Source: Ilex aquifolium (taxonomy: Eukaryota > Streptophyta > Magnoliopsida > Aquifoliales > Aquifoliaceae). From it: a DNA stretch of 64,000 nt. The notes beneath the pieces were generated by a model that saw only the letters and a program-made list of their open reading frames with translations, searched no databases and was not told where the DNA came from. This document shows positions 1 to 10,778 of the stretch, piece by piece; the first letter of the stretch is position 1; every line of letters begins with the position of its first letter. The position numbers were made by a program, and so were the translations under genes. Location of the stretch: NCBI GenBank assembly GCA_951799425.1, contig OX637405.1:17457089-17521088 (forward strand), written 5' to 3'.

Positions 1-1731
1 CTTGTTGGTTCTTCTGTTACTGTATTCACTGACCATGCAGCCCTAAAATTTTTGCTCACAAAGAAGGACGCCAAACCAAGACTCTTGAGATGGATACTTT
101 TGCTCCAAGAGTTTGATCTTGTCATCAAGGACAAGAAAGGTGTCAAGAATGTGGTGGCAGATCATCTGTCCAGACTAACCTATGAATTTCATGAGGATGG
201 ACTGCCAATCAATGAGAAATTCCCTGATGAACAACTGTTCAAGATTGATAGGACACCATGGTATGCAGACATTGCTAACTTTCTTGCTACTGGTACACTC
301 CCTCCATCCTTTACCATGTTGGACAAAAAGAAATTTCTGAGGGAGGTTCGTAACTTCTTTTGGGAGGATCTTTACGTATTCAAGTACTGTAAAGATCAGA
401 TCATAAGACGTTGCATCCCTGCTCATGAAAGTAGCCAGGTAATAACATTTTGTTATTCTGAAGCATGCGGTGGCCACTTTTCATCAAGAAAAACAGCTGC
501 AAAAATATTGCAGTGTGGATTTTACTGGCCCACACTTTTCAAAGATGTCCATGCCTTTTGTTTAACTTGTGATAGATGTCAAAGGTTGGGAAACATTTCT
601 AAAAGAAATATGATGCCCTTAAACCCCATTCTGGTAATTGAAATTTTTGACTGTTGGGGCATCGATTTTATGGGACCATTTCCCCCTTCCTTTGGCTATC
701 TGTACATTTTAGTGGTTGTAGACTATGTATCCAAATGGGTTGAAGCAATTCCATGCCGAAACAATGATCACAAAACAGTGATCAAATTTTTGAAAGAAAA
801 TATTTTGTCCCGGTTTGGAATTCTGAAATCAATCATAAGCGATGGGGGTGCTCATTTTTGCAATCGTCCTTTCTGGAATTTAATGAAAAAATACTTGATT
901 TTTCACAAAATTGCAACCCCTTATCACCCACAGACCAGTGGACAAGCTGAGTTAGCTAATCGGGAGATCAAATTAATTTTAGAAAAAACGGTGAATCCAG
1001 ATCGCAAAGATTGGTCGTTAAGACTAACTGATGCGCTCTGGGCATACCGTACTGCTTTTAAAACAATTTTAGGCATGTCTCATTATCGATTAGTCTATGG
1101 AAAGCCATGTCACTTGCCTGTGGAACTGGAACATAGGGCATACTGGGCCATTATAGCAATGAATTTTGACTTGGACAAGGCTGGCCTAGCAAGGAAACTT
1201 CAGATAAATGAATTGGAGGAATTGAGAAATGAAGCATATGAAAATGCTAAGATTGCTAAAACCAGGATGAAAATTCTTCATGACAAACACATTGTGCGGA
1301 AATCTTTTGAGCCGTCTCAAAAAGTCTTGCTATTTAATTCAAGACTCCGCCTCTTTCCTGGTAAGTTGAAATAAAGATGGACTGGGCCTTACATTGTCAA
1401 AAAGGTGTTTGAACATGGAGCAGTTGAAGTGGAAAACCCAGGAAACGGTAATAGTTTTACTGTTAATGGTCAGCGGTTAAAACTATTTTTGGAGGATTTT
1501 GTTAAAAATGTGGAAACCATTCTTTTAATGGAACCAGAGTACTCCACCGAAATTCGCGCCTGCCGACACTCCAGTGGATCGGGTCACTGGGGCGCCTTTA
1601 TAAGGCACCCACTTTTTCTCCCAGCCGCCGCAGTTGCCCCCCCCCCCCATTTCTTCTTCTTCTTCTTCTTCTTCTTCTTTTTTCTTTTCTTCTTCTTCCT
1701 TCTGTTCGTCTTCGAGTTCTCTGTTATCTGA
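1..1731 (+). pseudogene. Athila pol fragment: RNase H end and integrase
   Basis: The frame is open from base 1. It begins inside RNase H ([19 protein letters not shown], then the Athila-typical end VVADHLSRL) and continues into integrase. The integrase zinc-binding part has an H-H-C-C arrangement, HESSQ...GGHFSS...CLTCDRC, at about residues 142-196 of the visible frame. The catalytic D, D, E are in [19 protein letters not shown] and [10 protein letters not shown]. The frame is broken by TAA at 1372-1374, where element B has TCA; it then reopens in the same frame through the integrase tail ([15 protein letters not shown]). The last residues up to 1731 are encoded by a CTT microsatellite, so the true C-terminus is uncertain. 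The product would have catalysed RNA removal and cDNA integration. It is truncated by the window edge and inactivated by the stop. Confidence 0.92.
1648..1700. repeat. (TTC)n microsatellite after pol
   Basis: A run of C followed by repeated TTC/TTT lies just after the integrase region. The same tract, as GAA on the plus strand, is present in element B near 44515-44560 with a different length. Confidence 0.85.
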
Positions 1732-2202
1732 GAAACCACCCATGACCACACACTCCACAAACACAATATTTTGCTTCATGTTTTGCATTTTAATCTTATA
1801 TTTGCTCATAGGTGTTCTTCTTTTATTCGCACTCACACATAAGGATTTCCAGCCTACCCGAAATCCAGATCTGTGCACAGATGAGTAATTTTTGTGTTTT
1901 TATTTGTAGGTCTCAGCGGGTGAACAGATCTCTACCATTCAACTTCGTCTCCACAATCCATGAACCGGTAAATTCGAAACATTGGGGACAATGTTAGGTT
2001 GGGGGGTATGATCAGTTCATCAGTTCATTAGTTCATTAGTTCATATTTTCGTAAATTTTTAAAATTTTTTATATTGTCGTTGTTGATCATGTTTGAACAT
2101 TGATTGTATAAATTGATGATTATGCTTATGAATCAGCTTCAATCGTCTTTGTGACTGGCAGACGTTAAAGAACCAGATAGTGAGTCTTAAAACTTAGCAA
2201 TC

Positions 2203-2612
2203 ATGGATGTAAAACTTTTTTGGTTTAGCCTAGGAGTTCTACGTACTTTTCCATCTGATGTACATACTATGATCATGAGAAAAGCAAGATTAGTAAGGAA
2301 GGCTGAAATCCAAGAAAAACAAGTGAAACCCCTATGTGGCAGAAGCAGCTTTGCGAAACGCCGTCGTGCCAAAAGGCTTAGTGCCTGTAAACAGTGTGGC
2401 AGAGTCTTTCACGAAAAAAGGTACAACCAGTGTTCTGAACCAATTTCCGGTCGCGCACTTGATCGATAGACTGGATAGTGAATGGGCTGAGTAAGGATTA
2501 CCCTGATATGCCATGCTATTCCGGTACTTTGCTTAACCGGTTTGTGAGAGAGGAAGTTGGGAGAGTTACTGGTTGTCCATTCTACACAGACACAGAGGGA
2601 GACTCGGATTAG
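2203..2612 (+). pseudogene. Athila accessory small ORF, frameshifted copy
   Basis: This is the same gene as the intact 136-codon ORF of element B (43597-44007). It starts with ATG and encodes MDVKLFWFSLGVLRTF, then a very basic stretch (FAKRRRAKRL), then a C-x2-C-x4-H-x6-C group (CKQCGRVFHEKRYNQC). In this copy one T is missing near 2468, so translation stops at TAG after ALDR. The downstream frame can still be followed to the TAG at 2610-2612. I know no family for it. The basic stretch plus CCHC-like group suggests nucleic acid binding, which is inference only. Confidence 0.6.
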
Positions 2613-2880
2613 ATAATTTTCTGTAAGAAATGTGTACTTTTGTTGGGGGAGTGAAAGCCAAAGGTCCGAATTTGTTGTAAAAAGTGTAAAAATCTTTTTG
2701 TATAAATTATTTTGACTGAAATGAAAATATGGGCCGAGTAAGGAATGCCCCAGAATACCAACCTGAAGCGTGGATAGGGGCTTATCCTGAGATGACATAG
2801 GTTTTTGATTTAAAATTATTTGTTTAGCCTTCTTAGATTGTGTACAGTGTAGTGAAGAAAATTTTTGATTTTTTTGATTC

Positions 2881-3155
2881 AACGTTCGAACGCCATTTTA
2901 CGTTCGAATGTCAGCTGCTTACAGTACTCAGCCTCTGATGAAACGTAAAAGTACTGGGATCTCTATCCATTCGAACGCCAATAGACCGTTCAAACGAGAT
3001 TAACGTTCGAACGCCAATAGAACGTTCGAACGTTAGATGCTTACAGTACTTTGGCCTCTGACAGAAACTCAAAAGTACTGAGAGCTCACCACGTTCGAAC
3101 GCCAAATCACGTTCGAACAATTTGTTTAAATCCTTCTAGACACGTTCGAACGTTA
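2881..3155. repeat. Internal palindrome array ACGTTCGAACGT, element A
   Basis: About nine copies of a 10-14 bp palindrome centred on GTTCGAAC lie within 275 bp, several with one mismatch. They are separated by short partly repeated spacers (GCCAATAGA, GTACTGAGAGCTC). The array ends ten bases before a TATA box and about 230 bp before the ATG of the env-position ORF. The same motif fills the promoter part of the LTR. Confidence 0.9.
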
Positions 3156-3164
3156 CGACTCAGG

Positions 3165-3173
3165 CTATAAAAG
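3165..3173 (+). promoter_or_regulatory. TATA box candidate for the env-position ORF
   Basis: CTATAAAAG stands directly after the palindrome array and 210 bp before the ATG at 3383. The leader that follows is rich in CTTC and CAAAACC, like a plant 5' leader. Element B keeps the same box (43011-43019, minus strand). Its function is inferred from position. Confidence 0.5.
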
Positions 3174-3382
3174 CCTGGTTCGTCTTCTTCATTTCAAAAC
3201 CCTCCAAAACCTCTGAAAACCCGAAAAACTCTTGGAGACTCTTCACTACCCAGACCCCAAAACCCCAACCATTCTCCATTTTCACCAAAAATCAACCCTC
3301 CCAAGACATTTGCCACTTCAAGAAGATCCATTTTCACAAAGAAATCAAAGATTTCAAAACCCTCCAACTCAAAAACTGAAAA

Positions 3383-4492
3383 ATGACAAGAGTCAAGCTT
3401 CCTGCCAAGAGGAACCCAAACACCCAAGAGCCTAATTTTGTCGAAGAAGTGGTGGAGGTGAGAGAAGGAATGCCACCACTCACAAGGAGATACGACAAGA
3501 ATCGATTCCCCACAGCTCTGAAAGCTGACAGGTACGAAAACTTTTTTCAAAAACAGACTGTGGTATGTGAAAGGGATGTGGTGTTGACTGACTTTGTTGA
3601 ATTGGGGATAATGGCGGAGATGGAAAGGAGGGGTTGGGTTTTGTTTTTGAGAAACGGCGGAGAAGCCGTGATTGATTTGGTGAGGGAGTTTTACTCCAAC
3701 GCCGAATTAATCAATGGAGCATTGAGAAGTTATGTGAGGGGGATCCACATCGAGGTGGATGAGGATTACATAAGGGAGATTAGGCAAGAAGTCCCTCGGG
3801 TTCCAAATCCCGCTTATCCCCCAAGGAAGAATGTGGCGATGAATGAAGTGGGGAAGGAACTGACTGGAGTACCCAATTTTTCGTGGACTAGGAAGAAATT
3901 GTTTAGACAAGGGGAGCTAAGTGACAAATACAAAATGTTAAACTTGATTGCGGTGTCAAATTTTGCTCCAATAGGAAGAAAAAATGAAGTTTTACCTGAC
4001 ATGTCCCGGTTGTTGTATGCGATTGGAAAAGGGCAAAGCATTGATCTCCCCTCCCTAATTTTGACAGAAATGAAAAAGGGGTGTGATGTGAAGAGGAATT
4101 CGCTTCCCTTCGGCACCCTAGTGACAGAACTGTGCAAAGACCATGGGGTGAGGGTGAAGCCAAAAATGGAAATTCAAAAGTCGATGGGGCCACTGAACAA
4201 GGCTTCCTTTCGGAGGAGCCAAAGTCATAGTGGCGGCCCGGCAGTCAGACAGGAGATGCCACCCACCCAGGGAGTAGACGAGGTACAAGAGGAACTTGAT
4301 GCAGAGGAGGAGAGAGAGATAGAGGTAGAGAGAGATCAGCCACCAGAGGCAGGCCCTAGCACCAGCACCAGCACTCGACGCTCCTTACGGGACATCATGC
4401 TTAGCATTGAAGCTAAGCAGGATGAGATCCTTAGGCTTATGAGGGGTGGACATGGTGGACATGGTGGACAGGGTGGACATGCAAAAGAGTGA
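3383..4492 (+). CDS. Env-position ORF, Transposase_32-like (putative plant transposon protein)
   Basis: A complete 369-codon ORF runs from ATG to TGA in the place where Athila elements carry their third gene. It contains the pattern I associate with the plant Transposase_32 domain: a W-rich segment, then LVREFYSNAE, then LRSYVRGIHIEVDEDYI (about residues 110-160), then the later conserved block LLYAIGKGQSIDLPSLI and LPFGTLVTELC (about 210-260). The C-terminus is acidic, has a short helical segment (LRDIMLSIEAKQDEILRLM) and ends in GGH repeats. I see no signal peptide and no membrane segment, so an envelope role is not supported by sequence. It is intact although pol is broken. Element B has lost this gene, and element C has it in broken pieces. 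Its biochemical function is unknown. Confidence 0.8.
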   Translation: MTRVKLPAKRNPNTQEPNFVEEVVEVREGMPPLTRRYDKNRFPTALKADRYENFFQKQTVVCERDVVLTDFVELGIMAEMERRGWVLFLRNGGEAVIDLVREFYSNAELINGALRSYVRGIHIEVDEDYIREIRQEVPRVPNPAYPPRKNVAMNEVGKELTGVPNFSWTRKKLFRQGELSDKYKMLNLIAVSNFAPIGRKNEVLPDMSRLLYAIGKGQSIDLPSLILTEMKKGCDVKRNSLPFGTLVTELCKDHGVRVKPKMEIQKSMGPLNKASFRRSQSHSGGPAVRQEMPPTQGVDEVQEELDAEEEREIEVERDQPPEAGPSTSTSTRRSLRDIMLSIEAKQDEILRLMRGGHGGHGGQGGHAKE

Positions 4493-4728
4493 GAAAGAGA
4501 GGGATTTCTGTTCTTAGTGATAGTTTTTGTGTGTTTATTGCGTCTTTTTATAAGTTTCTTCTTTGGTAGTTGTTAAAGATATTGTAAGTTTTTTGTGATT
4601 GTGATTGTGGATGAATTGAATCATTAAGGTTGATGCTAAGCAATGATATCTTGAGATATGAATGGTTCAACTCCTCACTTTTATTTGTTTTAAATGCATT
4701 TGTAGAGTTAGCATAAAATTAAAATGTG

Positions 4729-5178
4729 ATGGAACAAATGTGGATGTTAAGAATGCATGCTAGAGTAAATATGCACATGATCGGTTTGACACCTCAATTT
4801 ATCAACCGAGACTTAAAACCACATTTCTTGAAAAAATTGGTATTCTCTCTATACTTAAATTGTCATATGTGCATCGATATTTGTTATTTTAAAGGTACAG
4901 GAAGATCTGACTCGAAAATGGAATTGGTATATAACCAATACCCCCTGGAAAACCCGACATACACAGTGGAGATAACAAAGAACACCAGGGTGAGTTTCGA
5001 ACCTAACGATGCTTTCGAGAGACAATCGATGTTTACTCAAGTAAATTCTTTTCACTCTCAATTTTTGAATGATCTCATTAACCTTGCTTTGGTTGACGCA
5101 CTTAAAAGTGATCTATTGACATATCCCACAAGGAACCATCGCATACGACACATACATGTGCACATGCTTGAGAAATGA
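4729..5178 (+). CDS. Conserved small ORF downstream of the env-position gene
   Basis: This is a 149-codon ORF beginning MEQMWMLRMHARVN and ending HIHVHMLEK. Element B keeps it without stops or frameshifts (42358-42807), with only about three amino-acid differences. I recognise no domain. The middle is polar (DSKMELVYNQYPLENPTY) and the C-terminal part could form helices (FLNDLINLALVDALKSDLL). Conservation could mean selection, or could simply reflect that A and B are recent copies. It may also be read from the non-coding tail by chance. Confidence 0.35.
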   Translation: MEQMWMLRMHARVNMHMIGLTPQFINRDLKPHFLKKLVFSLYLNCHMCIDICYFKGTGRSDSKMELVYNQYPLENPTYTVEITKNTRVSFEPNDAFERQSMFTQVNSFHSQFLNDLINLALVDALKSDLLTYPTRNHRIRHIHVHMLEK

Positions 5179-6327
5179 TCTTAGGCCATCTTTGATATAA
5201 TATTGAGCCTTAGACCTTTCTTTGACAAAATTTATCCCTTGTTAGCCATGTTTGAGCCATCAATGTAAGAATTTTTCTTTGATAAACCTATATGATTACC
5301 AATCCACAGGAAAACATACTTGACATACCTTGGCGATCTAATTTTCTTACATCCTCTTTGTAATATGATACAGAAAAAGGAAAAGAAAAAGAAGCATTCG
5401 AGATTATCATCCAAGAAGAGTTGATTAGAACAATTGAAACAAAACAGAGGCAGAAAGGCAAGACAATGCCAAGAAAGAAGAAAAATGAGAAAAAAATGAA
5501 AGACAGACATAATCTCGGGGCAAAAATATTAAAAAGCTAGAAAGAGGTGTACTACACTACATAAATATAGGATAGCTCTTGAACACTTTTGACGTCATTT
5601 TGTTAGCCACTGACCTCTGGCCTCATTACAACCTATGAAAAGCCCTAATTGATCTCAATTCTGTTGCATGTATATGTCGTCAATCAAAACTGGGTATGGT
5701 AAATGGTATTACTGTCTATTGCGTCAATATCCTTTCATGAGATTATGCCAAACATGATTTATTGCTTCCTTAAACTAGCGCTCCCTTTCTAATTGTACAT
5801 GTGATCTTTCGATTGGCCATCTTCTGATCACATGATCTGTGAGAAACAAGTCACTATAATCAGAGTGAACTTTTGCTGAGGGTATACTACGTGAGGTTTG
5901 TGAAATCGAAACTATCCATGGAATGTGGTAAAATGGAGTATTTGTTATATAACAATTCCTGTTGCTTGAATGATCATTCCTACTGCATTGAGAATTTCAA
6001 ATACCAATGTAACAAATGATAATTTTTGCATAGAATGAATACCTGTGAAATAAGGACGTGTGAGATATAAGTCAAAATTGAGAATCTGGTGTCCCAACGA
6101 CCATGATGCTAATTTACTTTAATCAGCACTCTCCTATGCACATCTGTTCGACTGAAGTTTGTGGGTAGCTTCCCTGGAAACCCTCACGAGACAACACTCG
6201 TCCGCTAAGGTAAACCTAGTGGTTCAACGGCTTGTTGCATAAGCTAAATGCAACCGGATGACCTACGAAAATGGCATTAGGAGTAGATTTTTCTCTTTTT
6301 TATATTACTAGAGACTAGCAATATTTA
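5179..6327 (+). other. Non-coding 3' tail of element A
   Basis: There is no ORF of note here. The stretch is shared with element B (41211-42357, reversed) and, much diverged, with element C. It contains AAAAAGAAAAAG-type runs near 5380-5400. Confidence 0.7.
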
Positions 6328-6339
6328 GGTTGGGGAGTG
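6328..6339 (+). other. Polypurine tract of element A
   Basis: GGTTGGGGAGTG stands directly before the LTR start TGATTAGC. This is the expected plus-strand primer position. Element B has GGTTGGGGGGTG at the same place. Confidence 0.85.
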
Positions 6340-6521
6340 TGATTAGCACTTAAAATTAGCATATTACTATGTCGTTTTAAGACTAATTGTACTTTGATGG
6401 AGTTTAAGTGATGTCATTTCAGGCCCTAAACTGAACAAGGACCCAAGAACAACAAGTACCACACTTGGATGCAACACCAGCACATTAGAGCCCAAAATTG
6501 GAGAAGCTTGGAGCACAGTCA

Positions 6522-6870
6522 GAACGTTCGAACGTCCACATTACACTGTAGCAGACTCAACTGCTAAGAGACGGCGTGTTGCAGTTAGGAAACAAGACTG
6601 AAGCTCTGAAGCACTTGAGTGTCACGTTCGAACGCCAACTCACGTTCGAACGTGCACTTGAGTTGATTGAAGACCAAACTACTGCATAGAGTTGGAACTG
6701 AACTTCACAGAAGACCAACAGACCACTCGAGTGAAAGGGTTAGAACACATCTGGCGTTCGAACGCCCTTAGTGCAAAAACAGAAGAAACGTTCGAACGGC
6801 AGTCAACGTTCGAACGCCCTTAGTGCAAAAATAGAAACAACGTTCGAACGCCAACTCACGTTCGAACGTT
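6522..6870. repeat. LTR palindrome array ACGTTCGAACGT, element A
   Basis: About eight copies of GTTCGAAC-centred palindromes (AACGTTCGAACGTC, CACGTTCGAACGTG, GCGTTCGAACGCC and variants) lie upstream of the LTR TATA box. A second phrase, CTTAGTGCAAAAA, repeats between them. The same arrangement occurs in both LTRs of element B. Confidence 0.9.
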
Positions 6871-6961
6871 CTCCACATACTGGTAGCAGAGTGGTTGGCT
6901 TTTCACTTGGACTTGGGCGGCAAACACTATTCCTTCACCTCCTCTTGTCTCCTCCTCTTGC

Positions 6962-6970
6962 CTATAAATA
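6962..6970 (+). promoter_or_regulatory. LTR TATA box, element A
   Basis: CTATAAATA lies about 620 bp into the LTR, just after the palindrome array. The identical context (GCCTATAAATACTCC) occurs in both LTRs of B on the minus strand (40563-40571 and 51562-51570). Confidence 0.7.
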
Positions 6971-7222
6971 CTCCCCTTGTTGGAGAGCTAAGGGAGCCAA
7001 GTAGGAAAGTTGATGGAGGCTTAGAATCCCACTCACATTGTAGATTTAGCTTATTTTCCTTGTATGAAGTCTTTGTCTTAGAGATTAGTTTGTCTTTAGT
7101 CCAACATCTCTTGCTTGTTATAAAAGTAGTTTTATGCTTATGCTTTCATTTTACATGCATAGAAGAGAGATAGTTCATCTTTTGGTTGAGGAAGCAACCC
7201 TCCAATTCTTGGTTGAGGAAGC

Positions 7223-9036
7223 TGATGAGCACATAATATTACATATTTGAAGGGCTCATTACATACATTTTAACTCAACTTTTGCATTTAAGTACTTAGA
7301 GTTAGCCGAAATTATGAATAATGTTGATATTTTGATGTTGCAAGTTTTTATTGCTTAAATCATGTATTTTAGGACATTGCAACTATGTTGGATGTGTGGT
7401 GAAGGCATGGACACAATACATGAAGAATTGGAGGCTTAAAAGTGAAGAAATCAAGAAGGCATTGGTGCTTGGGAACAAGGGCACCAGCTGCAGCAACAAT
7501 TGGAAGCATTGCCTCGGAATTCCTCCATTTTGACCATTATCTACTCAGAATTTGGAAAAGTTCAAAACATGAAAGTTGTATATATGGGTGTATTCTGTTT
7601 GGTTTCAAAATTTCAGCCCAATCCAACGGTTAGATCAAGAGTTATGCCGATTCTACCGAAGGTGGTCCAGTGCAGAAAAACAGTACCGGTACCTAGTACC
7701 GGTACTCCGGACCTTCTGGTCGCGAAAACAGCCTGTAACTCAACTTTGAGGCTTGGGGGTCCCACCTACACTTCTCCCACGCCTATCCCAACATTTCCTT
7801 ACACATTTACAGGCCTCCTACACTCAAGTGGAAGACTTTAAAGGCCAATGCATTAAAGGAGGAATGGGGGGAAGTGGGCTGCCCAGGCTATGATCTCCTA
7901 GCCTGTCAAAGCCATCCATTCAGCCCTCTCTTGATGGGAGCTCGTTCACACAGCTAGGGGGGAGCCTCTTGGACGTTTTGGCAAGTCTCCACACTCAATA
8001 TATTCAACATTCAACACACAATGTAAAGGTGTTGGCTACCTAAGCTTAGAGTAGTTTTAGTGAGGAAGAAGATGAATAGTAAAGTTGTGATTTTTACATG
8101 TTCTTCCATCCATTTCTCTTGTAACCTCTTGTAAGGATATTGTAAGCTTCCTTTACTGTCTTTAATGCCATTTATTAGAAGTACATTTCAAGTTTAGCCT
8201 TGCACTTTACATTTCACCATTGTTATGCTTTCAAGTTCTTCATTTTCATGCTTTAAATTGGGTATTGTATTTCCTTCTTCTTACTTTAAGATTTCTTGCA
8301 TCTAGTTAAGTTTTAATCTTCTTTTCCTTTACTTGTCTATTTACATTATGCTTGGCTTTCTTTTATGAATGAGTAGTTAGATTTAAGTTGGGTAATCCAA
8401 GGGAGACCTTCTCTTGGGGATTCCATTTCAACTCTTCTCCTTCCTCCTCTCGGTGTACGGTGGTTCGGTTTGACGGGGTTGAGAGTGGACGAGTTAGTGA
8501 GCCTTTGATATTCCATAGGCCTAGTCACGATTTATGCTTAGATACTCACCAATCTTGTCCCTAGCTTCCCCCGAATCAATCGTTCACCTATGCACCATTG
8601 GAAGAAGATTTCGAGTTGAGTTGGAATTCCCATTAGAATGACCTCTTTGGATTAGCCAACACTTGTTTTATTGCATTTTCATTTTCAATCACAACCACAA
8701 AACTCAAACAAAGATTTTACATTTTTCTCTTTTGTTCACCAAAATCACTTTCACACAACTCCCTTTCCTTCCCTGAGGAGACGACCTTGGAATTCTTTCC
8801 AAGTAAAACACCGACAACGAAAGACTCCTTACGATTGGGGAGCACTTTTGTTCACACGCATTCCATTTCATTTCACACATTTTGTTCATTCCACATTTCC
8901 ACCACCATTCCGTTGTTGCCTAATCTTTTGCATCATTCCGAGTGAGAGTGACACTCACCCATTCCTATAAGCCATACACACATTTAGGGATGATGTTTAG
9001 AGGTTAGGATACAACAACGTAATTACCAATCAATCA
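7223..9036 (+). mobile_element. Solo LTR nested in the LTR of element A
   Basis: The segment starts TGATGAGCACATAAT, ends ATCAATCA and is flanked by the perfect 5-bp duplication GAAGC (7218-7222 and 9037-9041). The uninterrupted sequence in both LTRs of element B confirms the empty site. It is 1814 bp with no ORF, primer site or polypurine tract, so it is a solo LTR. It carries a small GTACCGGTAC palindrome pair near 7681-7707. It is related to the LTR at about 27966-32170, judged by the shared run from GGTTAATCCAAGGGAGACC to the end. The orientation given is the one that starts TGATGAGC and was not proved. Confidence 0.9.
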
Positions 9037-10075
9037 GAAGCCACCCTCCAAATGTGACTAGCTTTCTTCTACTTTTATTGTTCATGCATTTCACTTCCAT
9101 TCCTTGAGCTTCTTTCTTTCTTCGAAGAGTGAAACTCTTCCACTTTTCTAGAGCTTTACCAAAGCCGTGAAGGGTGGAACGTGATTCACCCATTCTTTGT
9201 TAAAGATTGGCTCTGTGTTTGTTGTTACTTTATCTTTTAAGTTCTCTACTTTGAGGGATGAGCATCACTCACTTTTCTAGTTTTACCCAAGCCATGAAGA
9301 GTGAGTAGTTTCTCATTCACTCTTTAGTAAGAGGAGAAGGGCATGTATAAGTTATCCGGGAATCATATTTGTGCATTGTTTTTATGCTTAACGTTTATTT
9401 CTTCTTGTTATTGGATGATTGATTACATCTAGCAAAGTTAAGGTACTTTGTATAACTGTGGGCTCTTTCTATGACACGGATGACTCTTGCATAGAAAGAC
9501 TCATCAATTCAAGGCAAGTACCCCGGCTAGATCCTCATGACTACCCTTCAATCCTCCCCCTTATTGTACTTCATTTAAAGAATGGAATATTAATATCATA
9601 ATTGGATGTCTTGTAGAAACACTTGCTTGTTTGTAGACGGGTTAAGTCTCGGCACAGGCAATTCTTGTAAACTTCTAGAAAGACATCGGAATCATGTTCT
9701 TAATTCTCACAATCCATCTTTATTTTTCGATTAAATTGTTGTTGACACGGGAGTTAATTGAGTTATCAAGCACAATTATGACAAACCGGATAACTAACTA
9801 CATGTCCAGATCCTTGCACTAAAGAGTGACTCTTTTTAATTAGCACTTATCTCCTGTTTTGTTAAGAAAATCCTCTTGGAAAGAATCTTATATTCTGTCC
9901 AGGAAAACTCATATCTCACAGCAAATCTCAAGGGTTACAATCAATAGGTCTCTACCACTGCTTACCTCAGAAATATCAACAAAAGTTCCCTGTGGATTCG
10001 ACTCTGGACTCAAACCGGATTATTACTACAGCTTGACCGCCTACACTTGGGTGTACACATTTCAGATCAAGAACA

Positions 10076-10761
10076 CCCTCCCCTCCATATTTATAGGGAG
10101 AGGATAGACAAGGTATTTTTGAAGTTCTTTTACAACCATATACCTACTAGGTCATGCAAGCAGCGGAAGATGGACAAGGTGCATTCGAACGGAAGAAACT
10201 ATCTTCTTTGGATTTGATCAACACACGCATCTAGATAGAGAAGCTGCATCCAAATGAAAACACTATGTATCTTCATTTATTGTCTGCACAAATTCCCATG
10301 ACTGAACAGCTATAATTCTCTGGAATTTGCATCTTCATAGTGGCGTCTGAATAGAAGAGTTACGTTCGGAGGGAGAGAGTCTGTATCATCGAAGTCAAAC
10401 TATTCTCCAAATTACAAGACATTCATTAACCAATCATTGTGTCCAGACAGGAAAGATGTGTCCGGACGCACCTATTTATCCATAAGCGAATGGGTCAGGC
10501 TCCAATTTCTCTTGACATTGGTCGTTGTCTTCATTCTCAATTACACTTTGGTCCCCTTGAGTTCACTTTAATCTCCAATCAACTGGTCAATTTACCAAGT
10601 ACAATAATTCAGCTCATTTGACCTTGTTTACCTGACAAATTGATCAAACACTAAAAATCTAGTCAAAACATAATATCAATGGATAATTCATCTAATGGCT
10701 CAGAAGTAATGCAATTCGTTATAAATAACAGATAAAAAATGGTACTTTTAATGACGAATCA
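10076..10761 (-). mobile_element. LTR fragment of older Athila relative, element C
   Basis: On the minus strand it starts TGATTCGTCATTAAAAG directly after a long G-run polypurine tract, like elements A and B. It has a TATA box (CCTATAAATATGG, 10082-10096). Element A inserted into it, so its other part lies left of the window. It contains weak palindromes of another kind (GTGCGTCCGGACAC near 10458-10472). It is much diverged from the A/B family. Confidence 0.75.
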
Positions 10762-10778
10762 CACCCCCCCCCCCAACC
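10762..10778 (-). other. Polypurine tract of element C
   Basis: Read on the minus strand this is GGTTGGG followed by a long G run and GTG, next to the LTR start TGATTCG. The G run is longer than in A and B. Confidence 0.7.

Larger units (their letters stand above)
1..10075 (+). mobile_element. Athila-type Ty3/gypsy retrotransposon A, 3' part
   Basis: This is the 3' portion of a large Athila-clade LTR retrotransposon; the 5' LTR, gag, protease and most of the reverse transcriptase lie left of the window. In order it shows RNase H/integrase, a frameshifted small ORF, a palindromic array with a TATA box, an intact env-position ORF, a second small ORF, a non-coding tail, a polypurine tract and a 3' LTR ending in CA at 10075. 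It is a close relative of the complete element B at 39278-52197, which fixes its borders. Its right flank (CCCTC, 10076-10080) lies inside an older, oppositely oriented Athila LTR. The target duplication cannot be checked because the left end is missing. Confidence 0.93.
6340..10075 (+). mobile_element. 3' LTR of element A, interrupted by a solo LTR
   Basis: It begins TGATTAGCACTTAAAATTAGC and ends CAGATCAAGAACA. Without the insertion at 7223-9036 and its duplicated 5 bp it is about 1917 bp, matching the 1921-1922 bp LTRs of element B. It contains the palindrome array, a TATA box at 6962 and the downstream GAGTGAAACTCTTCCAC region shared with B. Confidence 0.93.

Noticed and set aside
3383..4492. 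True viral envelope protein
   Set aside because: No signal peptide, membrane segment or furin-like site is visible, and the conserved blocks fit the Transposase_32-type plant family.
6771..7004. 77-codon open frame in the Athila LTR
   Set aside because: It is a translation of the palindrome repeats and the promoter zone; the reading frame is not kept in element B.
10076..10761. Part of element A
   Set aside because: Element A's LTR ends at 10075 as shown by element B; the following sequence is a diverged LTR on the other strand.
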